Shown piece by piece: positions 12,296 to 22,752 of a DNA stretch of 64,000 nucleotides. The stretch comes from Quercus robur (lineage: Eukaryota; Streptophyta; Magnoliopsida; Fagales; Fagaceae). Location of the stretch: the NCBI RefSeq assembly GCF_932294415.1, contig NC_065545.1, forward strand, positions 42,446,327 to 42,510,326. Direction: 5' to 3'. The notes under the pieces were generated by a model, which was not told the origin of the DNA, did no database searches, and saw nothing but the letters and a program-made list of their open reading frames with translations. The translations under genes and the position numbers were made by a program. Each line of letters starts with the position of its first letter. The first letter of the stretch is position 1.

Positions 12296-12478
12296 ATTTT
12301 GAAGTAGATGTGAAATGAATAAATCTCTGTTGGTTGATGGTATCAAATAATTTGAGCTTCTTGTGGGAAGTGATTAATGTAAGTGGTTTGCTATTTTTCA
12401 CATTGTAGATGTGAAATGTATAAATCTCTATTGGTTGATGGTATCAAACAATTTGAGCTTGTTGTGGGAAGAAAATTT
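12296..12478. repeat. Direct duplication of about 75 bp, offset about 104 bp
   Basis: The phrase AGATGTGAAATGAATAAATC through TTGTGGGAAG (from about 12305) recurs from about 12408 with few changes. A shorter duplication of AAAACATCCATGATTATTA lies just upstream (about 12162 and 12214). Confidence 0.7.
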
Positions 12479-12479
12479 C

Positions 12480-14050
12480 CAATGGTTGACCAAGTATGAT
12501 ATTGAATATTTTTTCACCATGTTCCTTGTCCACCTATAATCATGAAGTCCTGAAGTTTTGAAATTCAACCTCTGACTTGGTATTCTGAATTCTTTATATA
12601 AAAAACATTTCTTTTTTGGTATTGATGGTGAAAATTATTTTGATAAACTCTCAATGACAAAATTATTTTAATAATTGTTTTAAAAAGGACTGGGTTGTTC
12701 GTTTTTGGTAAAATCAGCCAATTTTACTTAATTGTTTTTAGCTTTTCTATTGGTAATTTTTGTTATTGTGGAAATTTTTTGAGATGTATATTTTGTTTTA
12801 GATGGGTCTAAATATAATAATAATTTTATGAAACAAAACAGCATAGACACTTTAGTTGGGGTGGTTATACTTGTGTCAGACATAGTCATTTGACACTTCC
12901 GCACACGTGAATCTAATGAAAATGCCTAAAAAATATAAAACCTAGTGTAGTAGCCTTGATTGATGACTATTTCATATTGGATCTGTAGTTTCAATTCAAG
13001 TGTTTACTGAAAATTTCAAAATTGTCAACAATCTTTGTATTGGATTTTTTGCACAACTTGCTAATTGTATGGTCACCCTATTTCCAACCTTAGACACCAC
13101 AATAAACACACAACTATGATTAAGTTGCAGATGTTGTATAAGAACAATTAGAGAGCACATAAGGTTACACATCTTCAGTTTATAGTATATATTGATGATG
13201 CATAGAAAATCAATAGGTTGAATGCTTCGGGCTTCAATGGGCTCGAGATTACTTGGAAGGCCTAAAAAGAAAGAAGCATAAGATCAAAGGTGACTAGGGT
13301 GAACTGGCCAAGAACCCTTCGATACTTAAGTTAGTTTTCTCTTTTGAACTCAGGAATTTCAACTCTATAAGTGGTGAAAAACTTACTTTGATTTCATATG
13401 GCTGAGTCCTTTTATTGTGAGTTTTGGAGTAGTTACTTGTTTAGTAACTCCCTCAACGTGGGTGGAAGTTAAAAGGTTCAGACTTAACTTCTAGAACTGC
13501 CATCAGAAGTTAAGAACTTAGTGGGAAGTTAGAGCGATGAATAAGAATTTTGCTCCTACTTCAGAATAGTAGAATGTGGTCCAAATCATAAGCTTTTGGA
13601 TATAGATTTACTCCAAAAATTTCTAAGTGATTGGCGGTCGTCCAGGTGACTCCATGTTGGATGACCTTCTTGCACTTGAATGACCTTTCTAGTCTTGAAC
13701 GACACTATGGACAAATTGGAGATAGTCTAATTTTTGGTTCACCATCATATATAAATAATAAAAATATAAACATCAAGAAAACGACCTCAACTATGTTATT
13801 TTATAGGGAGGTATGCCCCTGAATGTGATGAAAGCTACCAAGGGAGATACGTAGGAAGTTAATTGGTATATTCAAATATCTGTGGAAGAAACCAAGATAA
13901 TTCCAGCTAATTTTTTTTTTTTTTTGTGAACAAGAGTAATTATTGTGGTTGGGCTAATTTCATAGGATGCTTTTTTTTTTTTTTTTTTTTCTCGATTTTA
14001 GATCTAAATTTTTTAATAACTTTTAAAAAAAATTACTATTGTGATGAGCG
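12480..14050. other. Intergenic, no recognised feature
   Basis: Long A+T-rich stretch. Around 13190-13870 the composition shifts and short frames appear, with wording reminiscent of old LTR-element ends, but no inverted ends, target duplication or protein domain could be made out. T-runs at 13912-13925 and 13972-13990. Confidence 0.4.
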
Positions 14051-14059
14051 GTTATTCAT

Positions 14060-15565
14060 AAGTAAAAAGGTGACCTCAATGATAAACCTAAATGTAAAAT
14101 TATGGTCAAATGTGATATTGGTAGTGCTTACTGTGACGATTGAACTGTCAATTGTAAGGAAAAAAATAGAGTACCACCGAATGTGACAAAAGTACGATCA
14201 GAAGTAATGTTGATACTACCTAATGTAATAATGGAACGGTCAAATTTGAGAATAAAAAAATAGGGTACCACTGAATGTGACAAAAATAGAGTCAGATGCA
14301 ATGTTAGTACTACTTAATGTAACAATAGAACCATCAAATGCGAGAAAAAGTAAGGATAACATCAAATGTGAGAAAAAAAAAGTAAGGAAATCACCAAATG
14401 TGAGAAAAAACTATCACATGTGATGTTAAAACTGCACAATATGAGGATGAAATCGTCAAATGTGAGAAAAAAAAGTAAGGGAACCACCAAATGCGAGAAA
14501 AAAATTGTCACATGTGATGTTGGAACTGTACAATGTGAAGATGGAACTGTCAAATGTAAGAAAAAGTAAGGGAACCACCAAATGTAAGAAAAAAACTGTC
14601 ACATATGATATTGGAACTGCAAAATATGAAGATGGAACCGTCAAGTGTAAGGAAACAGTAAAGGAATCACCCAATGTGATAAAAGAATTGTCACATGTGA
14701 CATTAGAACTGCACCATGTGAAGATTGAACCGTCAAATGTTAAAAACAAAAGTAAGAGAACTACCAAATGTGATAAGAGAATTGTCTCATATGATGTTGG
14801 AATTGCACAATATGAGGATGAAACCGTCAAATGTGAGAAAAAAGCAAGGGAACCACCAAATGTAAAAAAAGAATTGTCACATGTGATATTGGAACTACAC
14901 AATGTGAGGATAGAATCGTCAAGTGTGAGAAAAAAGAAAGGGAACCACCCAATGTAACAAAAGAACTATCATATGTGATGTTGGAACTGCACAATGTGAA
15001 AATAGAACCATCAAATGTGAGAAAAAAATTAAGGAAACCACCAAATGTGAGAAAAAACTGTCACATGTGATATTGGAACTAAACAATGTGAAGATGGAAC
15101 CGTCAAATGTGAGAAAAAAGTAAGAAAACTACCAAATGTGAGAAAAGAACCGTCACATGTGATGTTGGAACTACACAATGTGAGGATGAAACTGTCAAGT
15201 GTGAGAAAAAAGTAAGGAAATCACCTAGTGTGACAAAAGAACTATCATATGTGATGTTGGAACCGCATAATGTGAGGATGAAACTGTCAAATATGAGAAA
15301 AAAAAATAAGAAAACCACCAAATGTGAGAAAAAAATGTCATAAGTGATGTTGGAACTGTACAATGTAAGGATAAAACCATCAAATATGAGAAAAAAAGTA
15401 AAGGAACTACCAAATGTGAAAAAAAAAAACTGTCACATGTGCTGTTGGAGCTGCACAATGTGAGGATGGAATCATCAAATGTGAGAAAAAAATAAAGAAA
15501 CCACCAAATGTGAGAAAAGAACTGTCACATGTGATGTTAGAACTATCAAATGTGAGAAAAAAATA
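14060..15565. repeat. Tandem array of about 92-bp units
   Basis: A unit containing AAATGTGAGAAAAAA, CACCAAATGTGAG, TGTCACATGTGATGTTGGAA and CACAATGTGAGGATGGAACC repeats about 13 times from 14415 to 15525 at a spacing near 92 bp (marker CACATGTGAT near 14415, 14509, 14600, 14692, 14787, 14878, 14970, 15062, 15153, 15246, 15339, 15434, 15525). More diverged copies extend left to about 14060. Long frames on both strands here are by-products of the repeat and not genes. The array looks satellite-like but is internal to the hairpin-bracketed block. Confidence 0.9.
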
Positions 15566-15594
15566 ACTTGGTGTAGCAGGTTACCTACTAGTGG

Positions 15595-15635
15595 GTACCA
15601 TACCCCTTTTTTGGGGGGGGGGATACCGTAGAATT
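15595..15635. repeat. Hairpin motif, right (inverted) copy
   Basis: GGTACCATACCCC, T-run, G-run, GGATACCGTAGAATT is self-complementary and, reversed, aligns with the motif at 10095-10137 (ATTCTACGGTATCCCCC against ATTCTATCGTACCCCC). It sits immediately after the 92-bp array. Confidence 0.5.
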
Positions 15636-16139
15636 ACTCAAAAAAAAAAAAAAGATTTAAATGTCTGATCAAAATAATTTTTGACTGATGTTGTAGATTA
15701 TTTAATTCCTTTCAGTTTTATAGTTCACGGGCCCAAATCAAACTTAAAACAAGCAAGATATCACAAAGGGAAAAAAATCTTACCGATTAAATTTGGCAAT
15801 GTGTCATTTTAAGTTTAGTTATAGTTCAATTTATTGAATTATAAGTAAACGACCTCAAAATGACCCAAATAAGGTGTCATTGTAAAGGTCTTGTGATTAA
15901 CCTCACTTTGGTGTGCTTAATTTTCTAAAATTTCATTTAATAAAAATCAATCTAATAAAACCCCAAATATTTACCTCACTATTATTATTTTATCAAACCT
16001 TGTTTTTTCACACTTTTTTCAAAAGCTTTAATCTCATTCAATTTGAAAGTTGGAGATAATAAGCAAGTAGCTTTAGAAAGTAGACCTCATAAATTTTCCA
16101 ATGACTCATTTGATCAAAATGGAGGTTGGGAAGTCCAAA

Positions 16140-17890
16140 AAGATTTGCCGAAAAATTCTTAAAAATGCACTTTTGGTACTAACTTTGCATGCAAATTCTT
16201 AACTGCTCATGGATGTTGGACCCAAAAAAGCACATACTTTCATGGACTAGGAGCATTCCTTGATGTCTCGGAACAACTGGCTCGACAAAAGGACACATGG
16301 ATTGAGAGATATCTATAGACACCTTATTTTACAACTCCCATTTAACTACATTTGCATTTCATTGCATCTCACTTGTATTACATTGCATATCATCATCATG
16401 TCACAAGAGCAAAACTATTATTTTGGCCATTTGATCTCCAAATATATTTCATGAAATAAAATCTTGAGGTCATAAAAATCAAAACGATAGTTCATGGGTT
16501 TAATTGGACAATCGGATTAAAGGATATCAAGAAAACAATTTTTAACAGTAACATGCACTTGCATGAATTAAGTCACAACCACACATGATCATGAACTCTT
16601 AGTTTTACTTGGTCTAATTTTAGTATAATTTAAAATAAATGATGTGTCATAACACTATTAGTTAAGGATATGATTTATGGTGTGGCTTGGACTTGAATCC
16701 CTAAAAATCTTCCACTTTTCAGCTTGTCTTGCTTCCACTCAATTTGACCTTGCACCCAACGTTTTACTTCAAAAAATTCAAATTTTCTTTAAACCACATT
16801 GCCCAAAGACTCATCCTTGACCCCTCATCCTCCAGTATAAATGCCCCTCTCCATCAACAATTCAAAGCTTGCCAAATTTCAGAGAAAAACCTAAAATTTA
16901 TTCACTTCTCACTATCAACATTCTCTAAAATTTGTAGTAGGAAGGTTCCTTTGGTGTTTTGATCCTCTCGGTCTCAACTTGCTAGAAGGGATAGCTTGGT
17001 CCTAGAGACCAACTTCCTATTCACTAATCATCATCTATAGATGATTTCTTGTTTAGAGTGCAAGTGCATGCAGTTAAGGTTTCTAAACCTCCTATTTAAT
17101 GTATGCCCTAGTTCTTAAGATTCAAGCATGTTTTATTTTCAAGTTCTTCACATGTTCTTGATTTTTGAATATGTTAGATTTAGGTTGTTCGTAGTTTTGC
17201 ATGTTTTTAGGGCTTTTTATTTATCAAGTTCACATGCTATTAGATTTGGGTTTCTCACATCACACAAATATTCACCATGTTTTCCAATATCAATTCCTTA
17301 CATGCCTATAATAGGGTTTCATCATACTCTTGAGTGTTTTTCTTTTCAATCACATGTTCTTGGATGACATAAACTCTTGAATGATATGATATGATCATTG
17401 CCACCAAAGTATAGAAGTCCGATTTCACCAAGCAGGTTTTTTTTTTTTTTTTTTTTAGAATGATCACCAAGCAGGTTGGGTGCCTAACATCTTCCCAATC
17501 ATGTAACCTAGACTCCGAACTTAGGTCAAGGACTAGTAGATTACGTTTTTCCATGTAATTTTCTATTTCTATAATGTAACTAGAAAACAAAGCTCTATAC
17601 TTTTGTTTTGGATTGTATCTAGGATTAAAACCATGTAACTTTCTAGTTATTTTCAAAATATGTACATTCAATTGAAATTCATCAATAAAGATGCACTTTT
17701 CAATTATTTTGGTTTTTTTTTTTTTTCCAATTAAATAAGTGGCAACTCCATTGTAAAACTTTTAACCTAGGAGGGATGATAAAATCAGCAGAACCTCTAC
17801 TCTTGAGAGGCACTAGCAAAACTCCACCCATTCACATGGGTTATGCTGATCCTTAATTTGAAAGGTTGGGTTGGGGGTGCGGTCTCTCAC
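16140..17890 (+). mobile_element. Probable LTR-retroelement remnant (end and leader)
   Basis: A promoter-like AGTATAAATGCCCC at about 16836 is followed by leader-like sequence. Farther on is GTGGCAACTCCATTG near 17742, which resembles the GGCGACTCCAYTGGG phrase common just inside Ty3-type plant LTR elements, then AATTTGAAAGGTTGG near 17857. Related wording occurs near 29360-29590. No pair of LTRs, target duplication or coding domain is visible, so this is old debris. Boundaries are approximate. Confidence 0.3.
17425..17475. repeat. Short T-tailed insertion with 12-14 bp duplication
   Basis: TCACCAAGCAGG at 17425-17436 recurs at 17464-17475. A T-run plus AGAATGA lies between. Read on the minus strand this is TCATTCT plus poly(A), the form of a minimal retro-insertion. 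Confidence 0.55.
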
Positions 17891-18148
17891 AATATCAAGT
17901 TAGGGAAATCAAACAAAGTTATGAAAATTAGTGCAAACATCCAACTTTGGAGGCTAATAATTTTTAGCACGATACTACAAATAACTTGAGGTCAAAACCT
18001 ATTAAAAGTATGCTATGAGATCTTTCCATGGACACCAAGATCATTCAAATCAGAGTTCAAGAAGGCCTTTAAATCAGTGTGCAATTTTAGTACCTGAGAT
18101 TGATCAAAATTGGAACTAAAGCTGGAATAAAAATGGGATTTTTGTACA

Positions 18149-18201
18149 TGCACAGCTTGAAGCTAGCTCATGGACCAACTTGCATAGCTTCAAGCTGTGC
18201 A
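18149..18201. repeat. Perfect 17-bp inverted repeat (hairpin)
   Basis: TGCACAGCTTGAAGCTA at 18149-18165 pairs exactly with TAGCTTCAAGCTGTGCA at 18185-18201, with a 19-nt loop. One further A-T pair can form outside. The stem is too short for a typical plant microRNA precursor. Confidence 0.85.
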
Positions 18202-19178
18202 TATTGTGCAAGGCCTTTTATTTAAAAGCTCTAGCTCCCTTCTGTTCCAGCAAAGCTCCTTCACATAGAAAAAAACGTTATGCCGTCTCCTATGCCTCTG
18301 GACAGCCCTCCAACCTCTTAGAAAAAAATTTCTCCTCCATTTTCATCAAAATCAAGCTTTTGGGAGGGTATAATATCTAAATTCTTTTAGTTTTCCATCA
18401 TTTCCATGCTTGTTTTCTTTGTTTTTAGCTTGAATAATAGTTTTTGCATGTTGTTTGTTTGAAAGCTCTTCCTTTTATATAAAGCATGAGTTTCTAAGCA
18501 TTCTTGGTTATTATGTATCCTTCGTTTGCTTTGGTTTTCTTTGTTTAACACGTTAGATGATTAAATAATGATACACTTTTTTTTATCAATAATCTTGAAA
18601 GTTTCATCTTTTATGGATTTTGATGTAAAGTTTTGGTTTTTAGATATGGTAGCTTAATATCTATACATCTATGGTGTTTATTTGTCTGTTCTATCTTATG
18701 TTCATCCATGTTTATCATGTGAAATATTTGAATCTATGTTTGTGAGCCTATATGTGATGATGCCATAGTTGTTCCATGAACAAAGTTTGAAGCTTTGTAT
18801 AAAAAATGCCTCTTGAGCTTGAAAGCTTCAATTTTTTTGCTTATAAAAGTTCATTTATTTGTTTAAAAGCAATTAGCTTTGCATCAAGGTTACATTTTTG
18901 TATCTATAAGCTTTAATCTTTGTTAAAGTTAGAGCTTTTCTGTTTAAAATGTCACACTGGTTGAAAAGTTTCAAGCTTTTTTCACAAAATGATGAGTATG
19001 GCATGTAGACATGAAAAACTTGCATTTTGTTCTAAAGCTTTCTTTTTTATTATATCCTATCAACTCTTATATAAGTTTGCATTTTGGCCTAAAGTTGGTT
19101 CCTTTGATATTTAAATTCATGTTTACCTTATCAAAGTTTGAACCTTAATCTTTAGTTTACATTTCCTTATATAAATCT

Positions 19179-19728
19179 GACGAATATTGACATAAAGGTC
19201 ATCTAGATGAAAGACGACCTTAGCCATGTTCGTTACAAAGCTGGGAAAAAGATTCCGTCAACATGCGTCAACTTCATGGACGAAGTAGACCACCACTCAT
19301 TAAAGTACGGATAAATGCCCACAGGACTGCTATGAACCAATAATTGCACCGGAACAGTTACCAGTGTAATGATTGTCCAACGGCTATCCATTACACCATT
19401 AAAGAAATCATCAGTGTCAATCAATGCTGCGTTACTCTCAGGAGAAAAATGTCTGGAAGCAGCATTAATAGACATAATTACGCCCATCCATAGCAAGCTA
19501 TAAAAGGGAAAGAAGAACTCAGGTAAAAGGCATGTTAAAATTCCAAATATTGACTTGCAACATATTTCCTTTAGAACTAAATTTTGCTAACGTAAGCATC
19601 GGAGTATTTTCAATCTGCCCCACGCCGAGGAGACTTCCATTGCTTTTTTTTCTTAACAAAAGGTAACGGAGATCGTCCATTGGCCTTGACAAGGAGCATA
19701 CTGACGAGGTCAATTTTCGGTTTCATCA
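19179..19728 (+). mobile_element. Solo LTR with 5-bp target duplication
   Basis: A 550-bp unit begins TGACGAATATTGACATAAAG and ends TTCGGTTTCATCA. It is flanked by AAATC at 19174-19178 and again at 19729-19733. TG...CA ends plus an exact 5-bp duplication mark an LTR left after recombination. A TATA-like CTATAAAAGGGAAAG at about 19498 gives plus orientation. Its composition is richer in G+C than the surroundings. No internal region or partner LTR is in the window. Superfamily is not assignable from the LTR alone. Confidence 0.75.
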
Positions 19729-20164
19729 AAATCCATCTATGCATGTTAGTTTTAATGTTAACATTCAAAGTGTAACCTTTTGAGACAAAGTTTCAATCTG
19801 GGTACCCAAAGGTTGCATCTTTACATCAAACTTCCCTTTTTGTTTATTTATGTTGTCATGTTTAAGGTTTCCTTTTGAATAATGCTTGCATCATGTGCTT
19901 TAAAGTTATATCCTTTTTGCTTGCTCATCGTAGGATTAGATCTTTTGATATCTTGACGATGCTGGTATTTTTATGATGTTGGTTTGATGATGTATGATAT
20001 GCTTTGTTTTAAAATTGGGTTTTCACCAATAAAATTTCTCAAGCTTTTCAAAATAATATGCATGGAATTTTTAATCTTTTCCCTTTTTAGGGACTCATAG
20101 GATTTTTATCCTCTCCCTTCTATGGAATTTTCCAAAAATTTTACCAAGTTTATATATAATATAT

Positions 20165-20460
20165 AGGGTAAACTACGTACTTGGTTCCTATTCTTTATAT
20201 TACAATTCAATTTGGTCCATAACCTTTCAATTGTATGTCAATTTGGTTCCTAACGTTTCAGTGTTGTGTCAATTTAGTCTTTGTCATTATCTCTTGGATG
20301 GAAATTGCTGACATTTACTTAATGAATCACTCTTTTTTTATTTAGACAAAATAAAAAATTAGTTTCGATTGATGTGGCAATGAATCACTCTTTTTTTATT
20401 TTGGCTATTTGTCAAGTTAGCAATTTCCGTTGATAATATTTCATAACAATATAACATGTA
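20165..20460. repeat. Repeat built of AATTTGGTCC/TCCTAACGTTT phrases
   Basis: Contains TCAATTTGGTTCCTAACG and near variants (AATTTGGTCCATAACC), plus a doubled block AATGAATCACTCTTTTTTTA at about 20321 and 20381. This type of text is a common plant non-autonomous repeat. I could not define its ends. Confidence 0.4.
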
Positions 20461-22400
20461 CACAGTTTGTTTTCATAGAGATGTGATGCTACATTTACTT
20501 AATGCAGATAGTGTTACACCACAATTTCATATGAATAAGCAACAGACCGCCAAGGACTTCTCTAACCTTTCCTACCCAAAAACTGACCCAAATGTATGTA
20601 ATTGATGGTCTATACATTAGAAAGATTGCTCAAATGGTAATGGTAACTACATTTTACTAATATGATAACAAATTTTTTGATAAAATTCTACTGTTGTTTT
20701 TATTCTAAAATTTCTGTTTGTATTATTCATGATTTAAATTTAATAAATGATGTATATAATTCTTCCAATAGTACTTACATGACCCGACTACCTAAAAAGT
20801 TCATTATCTACATTGGTCATGGTCAGTATTTCAAATTGTTAGCTTCTTTCTCCTTTGGGTTTTGTCTATACTACTATTTAAGAGGCTTTCCTTATTTGGA
20901 TTCCTCATTTTTTATGCCTAAAATACCCTCATCATACCCACTTACAAGTTTTCAGCTAACGGGGATATATATATAAATTAAAACTCTTACACTTTAAGAC
21001 CCACAAACTCACATACGCTTTGCAGTTTCTATCTTAGTTTCTATCTCTCATTCTTCTTTAGATTGAAGACATTTAGTTTAACTCTACATCCTCCTTTCTT
21101 TTTCTTTAGATTAAAGACATTTACTGTCAGAAATTCCAACAAATTTTCAAGTTCTATCTTTTGCAAGTTCCTCTTTGTTTTCTTTTTCTTTTGTTTATGA
21201 TTGACTTTCTTTAAGTTCTACTTTTTTATTTATTTTTTATGTGTATCACGTTAACTCTTTTTTTTTTTTTTTTTTTAAATGTAATTTTAAAATGAATGGT
21301 TCCTTCATATACTCTTCCACTGTATTTCTTAATGAATTGTCATTTCATGTTGTAGGTATTGTGATCCAAAGACAGGGCTACTTTATGCTACAAAAGAAGC
21401 ATTCAAAATCATATGTGAATAGTTATACAATATGGCGTCCCTTACCTCCTTTAGTAGCCTTTGTTTACATTTTATTTAAAAATTTTGAAATTGAAATAAA
21501 AATAGTTACCACAATACTCCCTAATTAATGATCAAAATATAAATGATCAATCACTATTTCATTCTTCTTCCTCACTTTTTTTTTTCTTCTTCGTATTTTT
21601 TTTTTCTTTTTAAGGAAGTTTTTTTATTTTATTTTTATTTTTTTACCATCATTGTATATCTAGGAAAAAATATTTTATTTCGCTCATTCAGCCTTTCTCA
21701 CAATAAACTCTCTCACTTTTTCTCCTCCCTTTGTTTTTTCTCTCTTCTCACACCCTCATTATCATCTCCTCTGACCTCTTCTCTTCCCACAGATTCTCTC
21801 TCTATCTACCTCTCTTCTCTTTTTTCTCCCTATTTCTTCTCCCCTCTACAACACCGTTCTTTAATAAGTTTTTTTTTTTTTTTTTCTTTTTTCTCCTCAC
21901 AGATTGGTCAACAATTCTATAACAATTTTTGGTATATTTATCAAACTATTTGCACTGGATTAGTTTGCTAGTAAAATTATTTGCCCTATATGGCATTTTG
22001 AACTTTTTAAAATGGAACTTAAAGTTATAATGGTTATTTTGAATTATGAGAAGTATGGTTTATATATATATATATATATATATGACGTACGTTACCGTTT
22101 ATATACATGAGCAAGATGAGTATTTGAGATCATGAAATTTGGATAGATAATTTTGATTATATCCATTGTCAAAATTTTAATTTAAAACCAAATTCATTCT
22201 TGGTTTATTATTATTTATTTATATTGATTACATTAGGTAAGTTTACATAATACACATATTATGCATGTTTTAAAAACTGTGAATAACAAATACCATAAAA
22301 CATTTTCAAGTCCATTTTCAAAATTATTACCAAGCATCAAAAACTGAGATAATTTTCTAAAAAATTAATCATTTTTCAAAAAACGTTAATAAACAAAGCG
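20461..22400. other. Intergenic, A+T-rich and pyrimidine-rich
   Basis: No gene found. 21540-21910 is strongly T/C-rich and produces long but meaningless Phe/Ser frames. A (TA)n tract lies at 22060-22083. Poly(T) at 21258-21276 and 21869-21885. Confidence 0.6.
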
Positions 22401-22404
22401 TTGA

Positions 22405-22665
22405 TTCTTATCTAAAGGTACCACTAACATCTCCTTTCATTTACAAATGAGCACTCTAACCGTTTGTAAAATTTTCAGTAATAAAATTTGTATTTCTATT
22501 TTTTTTTTTCTTATTACCTCTCACTCTCAATTTTTTGTTAGTTCTTATCTAAACGTACCGCTGACATCCTTTTTCATTTAAAAATAAGCACTCGGGTCGT
22601 GTGTAAAATTTTCTGTAATAAAGTCTGTATTCCTAATATTTTTCTTATTATCTCTCACTCCTAAA
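22405..22665. repeat. 137-bp tandem duplication upstream of the J-domain gene
   Basis: TTCTTATCTAAAGGTACC (22405) through CTTATTACCTCTCACTC recurs from 22542 (TTCTTATCTAAACGTACCG to TTATCTCTCACTC) at an offset of 137 bp with scattered changes. The second copy ends about 90 bp before the start codon at 22753, so it probably carries core-promoter or leader sequence. Confidence 0.8.
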
Positions 22666-22752
22666 ACCCCTATTTATCTTGCTCCCCCAAGCCAATTGCT
22701 GCTGTTTCAGTCAGTCAGTGAGTCCCAGAGTTTAGAGATTAGAGAAAGAGAA

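Noticed and set aside
14456-14957. Overlapping long frames of about 150 codons on both strands
   Set aside because: They lie inside the 92-bp tandem array and reflect its composition. There is no domain, and the period is not a multiple of three.
14060-15565. CRISPR-like regular spacing
   Set aside because: The genome is a plant, and the whole unit repeats, without unique spacers.
21543-21971. 142-codon Phe/Ser-rich plus-strand frame
   Set aside because: Pyrimidine-rich low-complexity DNA; no start context or domain.
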